A stretch of DNA of 53,965 nt from Corynebacterium sp. (GTDB lineage Bacteria; Actinomycetota; Actinomycetes; Mycobacteriales; Mycobacteriaceae). Below, in pieces: positions 9,454-19,400 of this stretch (its first letter is position 1; each line of letters starts with the position of its first letter). Location of the stretch: contig NZ_JAUNKC010000021.1 of NCBI RefSeq assembly GCF_030532965.1, forward strand, positions 1 to 53,965, given 5' to 3'. The translations under genes and the position numbers were made by a program. Below the pieces are notes generated by a model. That model was not told the DNA's origin. It worked only from the letters and a program-made list of their open reading frames with translations, and made no database searches.

Positions 9454-9473
9454 TTAAATTGTCCACAATTTAA
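9454..9473. repeat. Perfect 8-bp inverted repeat between convergent genes
   Basis: TTAAATTG, then TCCA, then CAATTTAA form a perfect hairpin. It lies between the convergent B-only gene and the DUF4241-like gene. The A/T-only arms make a weak terminator; a protein-binding palindrome is equally possible. Confidence 0.5.
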
Positions 9474-9573
9474 TTCTGGGACGGTTGTCCAGATCGTCAC
9501 GAAGCACTCCCCACCTTGCCCAAATCGATACAATACTTCTTGGCGGTTTTGAGCCTTAATACCAACCGCGTCC

Positions 9574-10263
9574 CTATTCTTCTTCGTCGTACTGGTAGTT
9601 TCCAACAACCTTGAAATCAACATGGCAGGCAACCAACTCATCGGCGGCGTTATAGGAATAAACGACTGGGTAGTGCCCATCACCCCAACCAGAGTGGCTG
9701 ATAACAATGCTCGCACCATCAGCACACCCTGGGATGGGAATGTTCGCCATTGCTACTTCATAATGATCAGAATCGTCGATGAAATCCCACCACCCCACAG
9801 CCTTATCATCATCCGGCCAGATAAAGTCCTGCGCTTTGTCCTGCTCTACGCATATTTGGGCGGCATCAGCATCCACAAGACCGACCGTGGCGGAATCAAC
9901 CCCAACTCCCCAAAACCCGTCGGCGGGCAAAGGATCAGCTTCACCAACACCGACCGGCCGAGCGAGCCGGTAGGCTACGGCGGGTTCGTCACGCACAATG
10001 ATGCTTAAATATGCTTCCCGTTCATGCGACCAATCTTGTTTTTCAGAGGCATCAGCCACCGTGACCTTCACCGGAAAAGTACCGTTGGGAAACGGAAATA
10101 CGTAATCTTCGGAAAGGGTGAAAAACGGATCGCACGCTTCGATTTTTCCTGAACTAATCGTAATCGTGCCCACATCAGCCACACGCAATTGCCACGGACT
10201 ATCAGACTCATGGTGGTAATCTGGCCCCACGCTGCAAAGCGGGTAAAAATCTTGCGCTTCCAT
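9574..10263 (-). CDS. DUF4241-like protein
   Basis: Protein of about 229 residues from the ATG at 10263 (an upstream in-frame ATG at 10317 gives 247). Features typical of what I know as DUF4241 are FPVKVTVAD in the first third, a run of GFWGVGVDSATVGLVDAD in the centre, and the C-terminal HSGWGDGHYPVVYSYNAADEL followed by a beta strand with VDFKVVG. It is acidic (ends YDEEE), soluble and predicted to be beta-rich. The family has no established activity that I can cite; members often occur in small-gene arrays. It is on the opposite strand to the modular array and points away from the frameshifted gene at 10528. Start choice rests on where family-like sequence begins. Confidence 0.7.
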   Translation of the reverse strand: MEAQDFYPLCSVGPDYHHESDSPWQLRVADVGTITISSGKIEACDPFFTLSEDYVFPFPNGTFPVKVTVADASEKQDWSHEREAYLSIIVRDEPAVAYRLARPVGVGEADPLPADGFWGVGVDSATVGLVDADAAQICVEQDKAQDFIWPDDDKAVGWWDFIDDSDHYEVAMANIPIPGCADGASIVISHSGWGDGHYPVVYSYNAADELVACHVDFKVVGNYQYDEEE

Positions 10264-10527
10264 ACCGGAAATTATAAAACCCACCAGCGCATGTCCACTG
10301 ACGTTTTTATCCCACAAATGTTCCTCATGATCGATAGCGATGCAGGTAAGCGCGGAAACGTTCCCGCATACATGCGGACCGTGACATCAAGCACCCCACG
10401 TAACGGCATACGCTTGTACGATTTCAGCAAAGCTCAATGGCGAGACTAATCTCCGAAGCTGCTTCGATTCCCTACCAATTATCTGGGTATTCAACCCCAC
10501 CAGCTACAACCAAAATGAAAGGTGCTG

Positions 10528-10937
10528 TTAGGTCAGCGCTTCCGGTGGAGTGATTCCAAGCGCAGCACACCAAGTAACGCCCAATTCGGGGTCAGCTTCT
10601 TGTGGTGATTGGTACTTTTCTTCGGTGTCGGTGGGCAAACTCGCGTAGGTTTCGACGAATTCTTTAATTGCTTCCTCCCGCTCCGGATACCTGACGCTAA
10701 AGAAATCGACGAACTCTTCCAGGTCATGTACTGGAACTTCCGCAGGGTCAGATCATAGACCAAGACGGGGTTAGTACCGAAGAAATACGTCGCAGCTTTT
10801 CCCTCTTCGGGTGCTATTTGAATTAAGAATAAGAATGTATCGGCGATGCTAAACATCCAATCGCCTTCTGGCCCAATGCCCGGGCCGGAAAGGTTCCACT
10901 CACCGTCAATAAGTTCCCAGCCAGCAAAGTACCCCAC
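10528..10937 (-). pseudogene. Frameshifted small gene of unknown family
   Basis: A GTG at 10937 preceded by AGGAGA opens a frame beginning VGYFAGWELIDGEW. It runs to about 10735, where the reading continues sensibly only in another frame: after PVLVYDL the +1 frame gives HDLEEFVDFFSVRYPE and later EADPELGVTWCAALGITPPEALT before a stop at 10528. Restored, the product would be about 136 residues, acidic and soluble. The shift may be a real mutation or a sequencing error. I do not recognise the family; size and context suggest the same class of small genes as the DUF7660- and DUF4241-like neighbours. Confidence 0.65.
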
Positions 10938-11103
10938 GTGATGTTCTCCTTGTGTTTCCTGCTTACGCAATTACGATTTCGGTGCGTTATCCAACGGTAC
11001 TGAATGGGGACATTCCTACCCCCACATGAGTGGATCGGTGCAAGGTCATGTCAGGGTGCCCAGCTAGGTTAATTCACGTACAACACGATCTTTTTGTGGC
11101 GAT

Positions 11104-13476
11104 ATGGAATGGCAGATGGTGAAGCTCAATCCACAGTTATCTGACGCGGTTGCGATCTTTCGTGAGCTCGGCTGGGACGGCGCTGATGTTAGCGATGTTC
11201 TTTCCCTTCCGCTAGGTAGTAGTGCACAACGCGCGCGTGCTGTAGCTGGGTTGCAATCAGGGCAGAGGTATCAGCCGAAAACCGACGGGTATGCGTACTG
11301 GGATGAGGGATGTACCGGTGTCAAAGAAAAGCTCCTGGCATTATTTGCGGTTCGCTGCGGGGTGACCCCGGCGCGTGCTGCGGAGGTTTTAGAAAACGTT
11401 GACACCGCCGTTATCGCAGCTGTGGTTGCCGAACGCGGCGCCGATTTTGCTCAGGATTTCATTGCTTGCTGCGGTAAAACGCGCCGCCGGCTGTGGACAA
11501 AGGGCCTAAGTACGTTTGGCACAGCATTGGTTTTCCTCGTTCACGATGCTCACTTACCGGTGCCTCAGGACGTGGAATATCTAACCGATTGGTCGATTGT
11601 TGCTGCACGGCAAATGTTTCGGGTGAATTTCGAGGAAGCCGCCTCCCATCATGTATTTCCGCCGAAAAGCACACTTCTTCCCCGGTTTTTAGAGCACGTC
11701 CGCCAGGCTATAGCCGCTGGTGTGGCGATTACTGGGCCGTTCGGTACGGTATTCACCTCTGCTATCCGGGTGGGTAGGCTCGACCGTGAATCGGCTGTGG
11801 ATTTGGCGTTTTCTGGCCTTGGTACTGCGATTCGCCCCAGCGAACGCAAAAAATGGGCGCAGATTATTGTGTCGGAACTTCGCTATGAGCCCGATGAGAT
11901 GCTTAGACGGGTGGCCGAAATCGTGCCACTGGTTGCCACCGGCGAAACTATTGTGGTGGAGTCTTTCGGCATACCGCTGCTTTCGCTTGTCGACGACATG
12001 GCGTTGCCTGACCTTGCACTCGCCGCCCTGTATGCCACCGCGAAAAAGACGCTCCACCGTGTCATTCGTGCGCTTGCCGATCGACCGGTTCCTAGCGCGG
12101 CTGTGATCGATGCCCTCCAGCCCCGGCTATCCGAGCTTGCCCAGGACGCATCACATAAAGTGGCCGCCGATCTTCTTGATTCGTGGGGCAACCAGGTAGA
12201 GCCTGAGCCTAAGGTGGAACCGGTGATCGTGGGGTGGCCGGAAACCCCACCCGTGTGGCAGCTTCCGGCGTTTGATTGCGACGATGTGGACGTCGACAAG
12301 CTCGTGGTGCTTGCGAGCAGGGATTTCTGGACCGCCGACGTAGAAACCGAACGGTTCTTTGTCGCACTTATCCGACTCGCCCATACCGATCTTGCGGCAA
12401 CCCGCGCGGCTTTACGACGGTGTGACATACTTCGGTTCCAGTGGAAGGATTTCGATGAGGAATACTCGTTGCACGACGCCCGCATCAATGCGTTGCTGGC
12501 CTGCTACCACCAGATACCATGCATCTTGAGCACCCCAAGCTACGTCGACCTTTCGATCACCGTCGCCGATTTCGCCCAACGCGTCCACGACTACGCCAAG
12601 GCACAGGTGCCGGTCTTGCTTCCTGATCTCGTGCTGGCGTTGTGCCGGTTGCGCGACGCCGAAAACGCCTCGTCAGTGACCATGGACCCCACGGTGCGGA
12701 TTAAACCAAAACATGGAATGCCGTTGCGGGCAACCGTCGCGGAGGTGTTCACAGCCTTTACCGCAAAGCCAGTGGAATCATTACCAAAACACAACCCTAG
12801 ACATAAAAGATTTTTCCACGACGACGATCAATCATTCATGGAACCGGTGAGTGAATTATTGGAACTTGAGTCCTACAGCTGGATCGTTGATGCAGATCAC
12901 ACTACGTTTCCAACCAACCAGACCGTGAACGGGTATCAATTGCTGTGGGAGAAAACCACCGATCGGAGTGTGGGCCACCACGCGCTGCAAGTGGCACGGT
13001 CAGAAAAGCCGTTTACCCCACAAGTGGCGATCAATCTGCTGGCTGTGTGCCGCGCAACCACGCCAGAAATCACCGAACAGTGCGTCACCGCAGCACTTCA
13101 CGCATGGCAACGCGGTTTACTTCGCCCCGGCGCGGCAGACTTCACTCGCCTCGATTGGGCGGAAAAGCCCAGCAATGTGCCAAGTTTCGTGGCTGCGTTG
13201 GTGGAGCTTTCACCACTCGGCCTGCTACCGGTAACGTGGCTGGTCTTTGACCAGATCCTTTCCTATTCCGCCCAGCAATCACGGTTGATCCGAGGAACTG
13301 AACAGACCCTTGAGGCGATGGAGAAATTCCTGCCCAGCGTGATCGCGGCAGTCGCAGCGGGACACGCACCGCGGGAGGTATTGACATTGCCGGGGCTTCG
13401 GGCAGTTGCGAACCGACAAGGTAAGGCAACATCAGTGGTGGCAGCACGACGGATTCTCAGCATAGTGGAGGGATGA
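11104..13476 (+). CDS. Modular A+B protein (DUF6493/DUF7824-like)
   Basis: Protein of 790 residues, the largest clear A+B member. Module A (about 1-345) has VAIFRELGW, LPLGSSAQRARAV, FAVRCGVTP, AERGADFAQ and LAALYATAKKTL. The linker ETPPVWQLPAF leads to module B (about 375-790) with ILSTPSYVDLSIT, DLVLALCRLR, WQRGLLRPGAAD, LPVTWLVFD and GLRAVANRQGKATSVVAARRIL. That C-terminal helix strongly recalls the end of actinobacterial DUF6493/DUF7825 proteins. The ATG at 11104 gives an N-terminus similar in length to the next gene; ATG 11116 is an alternative. It overlaps the next gene by four bases (ATGA), so they form one operon. No enzyme motif, signal or membrane segment. Function unknown. Confidence 0.85.
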   Translation: MEWQMVKLNPQLSDAVAIFRELGWDGADVSDVLSLPLGSSAQRARAVAGLQSGQRYQPKTDGYAYWDEGCTGVKEKLLALFAVRCGVTPARAAEVLENVDTAVIAAVVAERGADFAQDFIACCGKTRRRLWTKGLSTFGTALVFLVHDAHLPVPQDVEYLTDWSIVAARQMFRVNFEEAASHHVFPPKSTLLPRFLEHVRQAIAAGVAITGPFGTVFTSAIRVGRLDRESAVDLAFSGLGTAIRPSERKKWAQIIVSELRYEPDEMLRRVAEIVPLVATGETIVVESFGIPLLSLVDDMALPDLALAALYATAKKTLHRVIRALADRPVPSAAVIDALQPRLSELAQDASHKVAADLLDSWGNQVEPEPKVEPVIVGWPETPPVWQLPAFDCDDVDVDKLVVLASRDFWTADVETERFFVALIRLAHTDLAATRAALRRCDILRFQWKDFDEEYSLHDARINALLACYHQIPCILSTPSYVDLSITVADFAQRVHDYAKAQVPVLLPDLVLALCRLRDAENASSVTMDPTVRIKPKHGMPLRATVAEVFTAFTAKPVESLPKHNPRHKRFFHDDDQSFMEPVSELLELESYSWIVDADHTTFPTNQTVNGYQLLWEKTTDRSVGHHALQVARSEKPFTPQVAINLLAVCRATTPEITEQCVTAALHAWQRGLLRPGAADFTRLDWAEKPSNVPSFVAALVELSPLGLLPVTWLVFDQILSYSAQQSRLIRGTEQTLEAMEKFLPSVIAAVAAGHAPREVLTLPGLRAVANRQGKATSVVAARRILSIVEG

Positions 13477-16130
13477 ACCAGATGAATATCAATCCGCAGT
13501 TCTATGACTCAGTGGCTATTTTCACCGAACTCGGCTGGGCAGAAGCGGAAATATCGCAAGCGGCGCATCTACCAATCGGTAGTCCCACCCAACAAAAAGC
13601 GGTGGTGTCCGGCCTGGGGTCTGGCGATTGGCACCAGCTCGTAGAAAAACCGTCCGGGGCGGTGTTCTCGGAATTTATTGCCGACGTCAATGAAGCGATG
13701 CTGGCGCTATTTGCGATTCGGTGCGGGGTTTCCGCCCGGCGCGCTGCGCAGATCCTTATACCATGCGACACGGCGATCCTGGCCGCAGTGGTCTCCCAGC
13801 GGGGTGAGAAGTTTGCCGCCAATTTTATATCCGAGGTTTCACGCAAGGACTTCCGCCGGTGGGAACATGCAGTTTCCACTTTTGGCTCAGCTACGGTCGC
13901 GCTCGTTGCTCAGTTGGGAATAGCGGTTCCGCACTCGCTGGAATATTGCAAAGACTGGGCGGCTATTGCGGCGTTTCGCTTGGCGGGGATTAAGGTTCCC
14001 GGTGCGGAGTTCTTCCCTCATCATGTGTATCCAAGCCGTGACATCGTGACTGCTCGGTTAGTTGAGCATCTTACTATGTGTGTTGAGGTTGGGGTTCCGG
14101 CAACCGGCCCGTTTGCTGTGGTGATCCCGGCGGCAGTTCGGCTCGGTGCTATTACCCGCGAAAAAGCTATTGATTATGTTTTCTTAGCCTTTGACTGCGC
14201 GAACCGTCCCGCTGACCGCAAAGTGTGGGTCGATGTTCTCATCGCGCAGCTACGTGTGAGCCCTTCCGAGCTTGGCGCATACCTCCAGCCGATTTCCGCC
14301 TGCGCTCAGACTGGTGAGGCGGCTGTTATTGAGAAGTTAGTAGTGCCGCTTTATCCACTCGTCGACGCTACCCCGGCGCTACCAGAGCTTGCGCTTGCGG
14401 GGTTATACGCGAAGACGAAGAAATCTCGGACGCTCGTTTTACAAGCATTGCTCGATATCTCACCATCGCCGCAGCTTATCGACGCTTTATCCGCCCGGCT
14501 TGGTGAGCTCGCGACCCAAACGCACACTACCGAGGCAACGCTTGCTGCTGAGCTTCTTTCCCGGTGGTGTGTCTCCCCTGCCCCGGATTTGCCACCTGAC
14601 TGTCTGTGGCAGCCTACCCCGGTTTCGTCGCAGTATTCCGGGATTTCCGTCGAACCTGGCGACGTCGAGAAGTTGGAATCGGCGATACTGTCATTGACCT
14701 GCCAGTCAGTGACCGCATTGGATCCTGCCGTCACCGAGTTTTTACGTGCGCTTCCGCACCTATCAGATCAACAAATAGCCAGAAGATTGCAGTGGGTGGC
14801 AGATGCATCACCTGACCTTGGGCTTAAGGCGCTTGGTGTGGCGGTTTCCGTTCCCGCTATCGGCCCGCACACGGCGATGGCGTTGTTCGATAGTCAACGA
14901 CGCAGTAAGCCGAAAGTCACCGCGGACTGCGCTGCCGCACTGCAGTTGGCTTGGCAACGTGGCCTTTTGTTGCCAGGGGTCGCCGATTTCGCGGGCTCCC
15001 ACGTCGGCTTTCACCATATTGGCTCCCTTGTTACTGCGCTGACGAACCTGGCGGAAACCGCCGACATGCTGTCCATCGTGTGGCCGCTTTTCGACGCCAT
15101 GCTCGCTGCCGCAGCAACCTCACCCCGCCTGCCCACTGGCACCGCCGATGTGGTCAGGGCCGTTGCCCAGTTCTTGCCACACGTTATCGACGCAGTCCAG
15201 ACGGGCGCGGCATCACCCGCAGTGATTCAGCTGCCGGGTGTTGCCGCTATCGCCCGTAGACCAGGCACATCGCAGGCTGTCAGTGCAGCGCGGAAAATCC
15301 TCGCCGCACTCCCACCACAAAACGCTGATGCTCCGTCACCTCTATCTGATCCGCTTATGCCCGAATCGGAGTTTTCGGTTCTGTGGCCACGAGGCGCCGG
15401 GGAGCAACCCGCGTTACCGGACGGGGTTCGCGTGAGCACAACTACAACCACGGCAAACACCATTACCTGCACATTGGACGTGCCGGGTCACTCATCACCG
15501 TTGTTCTTCTCACCTGGCATTGCGCTATTTAAACCTGAGCTTTCCAACCCCGTGGTTGTTTCGACAGGCAAAGAAGGTGAACCAGAATATGCCTGGTTAT
15601 GGTGGAAGGACGGCGCGATGTCGGTGATCGACGCTGCCGCGGTACGCGGAATAACGACCGAGGAATCCTTACCGATGCCGGATAGCTTTACGACGATTTT
15701 GGTGGCATCTCTTTCCGACAATCATGATGTGTGGCTTGCCCGCCATGCTATTGAAAGCGCAATCAAAGCCGGGCGGTTTGGTGCTGCTGCCTTAGCTAAT
15801 GCCATGCGTGTGTTATTACCTTGCCCTGATTTTTCACCCGGCCGTGCCTTATATGTGCTTGAGCACGACCCCAGTTTGATGCCCACGTTGTGGCCGATGA
15901 TTACCGAATCGCTAAAATTTGCTGCCAGCGAATCAACTCCGCCCCGCTGGACCTCCCGAGTTTTAGATTGTGCCATCGACAATGCTCCGCTTCTTGCCAC
16001 CGCGACCATCCGGTCGATCATCCCAACCACCGAATGGGACGCTGTGGCAAAATTGGCTGCCGCCCCTCGGAAAACTGCTACCCGAACCAAGGCGCAGCGT
16101 CTATTATCGCTCCTGCCCGTTGAATCATGA
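13473..16130 (+). CDS. Modular A+shortened B+C protein
   Basis: Protein of 885 residues joining all three modules. Module A (about 1-370) has IFTELGW, LPIGSPTQQ, GLGSGDW, FAIRCGVS, SQRGEKFA and LAGLYAKTKKS, and is closest to the A module of the gene upstream. Module B (about 375-615) lacks its central PSF.D.SI..D...LALCRLR segment but keeps WQRGLLLPGVAD, LSIVWPLFD and GVAAIARRPGTSQAVSAARKIL. Module C (about 640-885) has a beta-rich part, then LWPMITESL, NAPLLATATIRS, PTTEWDAVAKLA and ATRTKAQRLL, matching the end of the A+C protein at 5551. The start overlaps the preceding stop. It is followed by the decayed relative of the 246-residue gene, repeating the order found at 5551-7937. Function unknown. 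Confidence 0.85.
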   Translation: MNQMNINPQFYDSVAIFTELGWAEAEISQAAHLPIGSPTQQKAVVSGLGSGDWHQLVEKPSGAVFSEFIADVNEAMLALFAIRCGVSARRAAQILIPCDTAILAAVVSQRGEKFAANFISEVSRKDFRRWEHAVSTFGSATVALVAQLGIAVPHSLEYCKDWAAIAAFRLAGIKVPGAEFFPHHVYPSRDIVTARLVEHLTMCVEVGVPATGPFAVVIPAAVRLGAITREKAIDYVFLAFDCANRPADRKVWVDVLIAQLRVSPSELGAYLQPISACAQTGEAAVIEKLVVPLYPLVDATPALPELALAGLYAKTKKSRTLVLQALLDISPSPQLIDALSARLGELATQTHTTEATLAAELLSRWCVSPAPDLPPDCLWQPTPVSSQYSGISVEPGDVEKLESAILSLTCQSVTALDPAVTEFLRALPHLSDQQIARRLQWVADASPDLGLKALGVAVSVPAIGPHTAMALFDSQRRSKPKVTADCAAALQLAWQRGLLLPGVADFAGSHVGFHHIGSLVTALTNLAETADMLSIVWPLFDAMLAAAATSPRLPTGTADVVRAVAQFLPHVIDAVQTGAASPAVIQLPGVAAIARRPGTSQAVSAARKILAALPPQNADAPSPLSDPLMPESEFSVLWPRGAGEQPALPDGVRVSTTTTTANTITCTLDVPGHSSPLFFSPGIALFKPELSNPVVVSTGKEGEPEYAWLWWKDGAMSVIDAAAVRGITTEESLPMPDSFTTILVASLSDNHDVWLARHAIESAIKAGRFGAAALANAMRVLLPCPDFSPGRALYVLEHDPSLMPTLWPMITESLKFAASESTPPRWTSRVLDCAIDNAPLLATATIRSIIPTTEWDAVAKLAAAPRKTATRTKAQRLLSLLPVES

Positions 16131-16142
16131 CCGCATACCACC

Positions 16143-16417
16143 ATGTCTGATAAACCGTATGAAATTCCCGCAACCATAGATTTTTGTTTTAAGTCTGTCA
16201 CGGTGACAGCCGATGTTGATAAGGCGCTGATCACCGTGCGGGTCACCGAGGACAGCATTGCCGCGCTGTGCACCTTTATCCATCAAGACGGTTTATTTTC
16301 GGCCCCACCATCGAAGCAGACCCAGCGCAGTTGATAGCTTCCGCTGAACCAGCACTTCGTAGCGGTTACCAACAGATTGTGGACCACTACGAAAAATGGC
16401 GTGTAGTTCTTAGCTAG
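16143..16417 (+). pseudogene. Decayed relative of the gene at 7197
   Basis: The last part reads RFIFGPTIEADPAQLI, then A.PAL and IVDHYEKW before a stop at 16417. This parallels RFLFGDTIRDNPNTLI, APPHL and IIAHYQEG of the 246-residue protein. The N-terminal part (from ATG 16143, SVTVTADVDKALITVRVTED) is in another frame, and the change occurs just before 16289. The central ~140 residues are absent. It follows the module-C gene at 13473 by 12 bases, the same order as the intact pair. Confidence 0.7.
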
Positions 16418-19400
16418 GCAATACCGGGCTTCGTCAGTGCCAGGACGATGGCGTCGGCAGCAACGATGTCGGAAGTAACCAGGTCGGGAACAATATCGGC
16501 TAGTCGTGCCCAGGCAGGGGTGGCGGCATCGAGGGTCTTATTCGAGGTGATGAGCCCATGCGCAGACATCCGTGACGCGAGTGCTAAGACGAGGGAAACA
16601 ACTGGCGCTAGCGACCAAATGTTTTCCTTCGAGTCGGTGTCCACCCCATCGAGCTTGTCGAAGCGGATGCGGGCAAGGGCATACAGTGCCTTATTGGAGC
16701 TGCGCAGCGTCCGCAGCAAGGTGACTGCGGAGGAAATCAGCGTTTCGGAACTGAGCAATTCCCGCAGCTTGTCGCGGGAATTGAATGATTCAAAGACCGC
16801 GAGTAGCCGGGTGGAATCGTCCATGACGGCACCAGGGACGATGTGCTCACCGAAGACCTGATTGAGCAAGAACCGTTGCTGGGCCGGGTCCATGCCAGCG
16901 ACCATGACAGTGGATTTATCAATGCAGGCGGTATCCAAGGTGGTGTCCCGGGCGGTTTTGAGTGTGTCGATGAGGTTCGTACCAGCCAGTGCTGAAATCT
17001 GCCCCAGAAGCTCTTTGACCTGTGCTTTATCCTCTTTGGCGTAGCCTTCGGTGCCGTAGAGGTCGCTGAGCTCGCCGAGCAGTTCCAGGCTGCCGATCCA
17101 GGCGGCAAGGTGGTAATTGGCTTCCTGGTTCTCGTCAGTTTCGTCCGGTGTGCTAAACCGGCACCGCACCAAACCGGTTTCGATGAATCGGCCCGGTTGT
17201 TGGTGCGAGTCGACCAAAGATTGGGACAATCCGCGCAGCGCCGCGTTGGGATTTGCGTTAAAGACGGTGCGCACCGCGTTGATTGCTTCTTGGCGTTGCC
17301 CGCCGGAAGCCAACATATCCCACAGCACCGGCATGACGGCGTCGTCGGTGGGAACCTCATCCGATTCGCCGGACATGAAGGCAGACAAGGAGCCTAAGCC
17401 GCCGTCGTTGGTGCCGAAGAATCCTGGCTGCTCAACGACTGTGGCTTCCGGGCCGGGGGCCACCGGGGTGCGCAGCACAGTGAAGGGGTCACGGGTGTGT
17501 AATTGCACGATGAGGTTACCTGCATTGACGTATTCCGCAGGTAGGGTCACGGCATTGTCCGTGATGGCGAAGGTGTCGGCGGGCTGCCACGGTGCGGTTT
17601 CCGGCCAGACCCACACGCCGAGATTAGTAGTACTCTCTGCGTGCTCTTGCTTGACGACAATCCGGTCGCCCTCAAGCGTGATGGTCGCCGGTTCGGTGGT
17701 TTCCACATCGGCAAGGGCGACGGAGATTCGTTTATCGGTGGCGGGGTCGGTCCACTCCAAATCCACCCGGCCCTTGGGGAGGATGGTTGTGGTCGAGACG
17801 ATGTTTTTCATCGGGGCGATGTAGGTCAAACCACCATCAAGGGTGGTGAGTTTGGTGGTTTTCACCGGCTGGCCGTGGTGGTTACGCACGGAGATTTTCG
17901 GATCGCCCAAAACCCCTGCACCGCGTACCCGCACAACGCCGCTTATATCCACCATGCGTGGGTGAATGGTCATTCGGCTGGCCCGCCACATGGCGGGTTC
18001 GGTAAGAAGCGGGAATTCGAAATTAAGCCGGGGTGGGTTGAACCGAAGTGGCAGCAAGTCGCCTTCTTCGGTGGACACCACGAAATCCGCACCGGGTTCG
18101 TGGGATTTAACAACGGCGTGCTTCGGCTCGACGGTAAAAGGCTTGTCGCTGGGTTTGACGATGAGGGTGGATTCGCTAAGCCCGCCGCTTGCCGGGATTC
18201 GGAAGGAACCACACAGCCCAGCGTAGGTGGTGGCGGTGCGCATCCCCTCAACGATGGCGAATTCGTGGCGGAAGGATTCATTGCGTGGCCCCCGCATCCG
18301 CACGAGGTATTCGCCCACCCAGGGGGCGTCGTAAAGCTCCGGGTCGAACACCTCGAAAATGCCGCCCTCGGCGGGTACTTCCAGCGGCTCCGGTTGCGTG
18401 ATCTCTTCGCCCGCGGTGCCCACCCCGGCGAATGAGGAAATGGACAGGTGCCACATTTCGGTGCGGCCCGACGGGGTCGGCGGGAATTCCGCCAACAACG
18501 ACTGGGAATGAACCTTCAGGCCGCCGGTGGTGCTCACATGCGCGATGGCGTCATCGGGGGTTCTGAACATCACGCGCTGGCGGGGGTCAACCACCCGCAG
18601 CAGATTCAGGTCGGGTTGCGCCCCAGGTTCCAGGGCGATCAGCGAGTCAATATCGGTGAGCGAAAGATTGTGACACACCCAGCCGTCCCAACCATCGATG
18701 CTAAACGACGACTCCGGCGTAATCTCGGTGCCGTGTACCACGTCCACGAGTCGGTTTTCTGCTGGTACCAGCGCCCGAAGCCGCTTGTGGTGCAGTGACT
18801 TTTTGTCGGTGACCGAACCGCCCCGCTTGTTAAAAAGCAAGAGCGGATCATGTGTATTGACCACCGGCACGTTCCAGGTGATGCCGTTGGCCAAGTCCTC
18901 CACGGTGACTTCCCGCACCGCTTTAGGCAGGGTGATATCTAGGGGCTCGGAAAACCCAGTAACATCGCCCCAGGCGCGGCCGGTGCGATACACGGTGGTC
19001 GAGCCTTCGAGGCTCACCCGCCACGTGATTTCCCCGCGAGCGGGCACGCGTTGCTCGGGCAGGCGCAGGCACACTTTCTTACGGGTGGAGTCGAGAATGA
19101 GACGCGGGCGCATCTCTCGGTTAGCCACGCCCACGGCGGACTCCCGATCTTCGGTTCCGACTGGGCGTTCCCGCAGTTCCGCCACCACTGCTTCGTTAAG
19201 AGCGGCGGGTAGTTTCGGCTCGATATGTCCCCGGCTGCGATCGAACCAGCTATGCGGGTGGCTGATGGTGAAATTCCGTAGGGCTACAACCGCATCGAGG
19301 TATTGTTTCGCCACCGTTGACGCGGCGTAGAAACCGGCAAAGTACTCCGGCAATTCCGTCGTCTCGACATCGATTTCTTCGCTCTCAACCGCACCTAGAG

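Noticed and set aside
168..16130. A toxin gene inside the modular array
   Set aside because: No nuclease, ADP-ribosyltransferase, pore-forming or deaminase motif was visible in any array protein.
17641..18435. A 264-codon plus-strand frame inside the 1,162-residue gene
   Set aside because: It is a shadow of the minus-strand gene, with low-complexity Gly/His content and no start signal.
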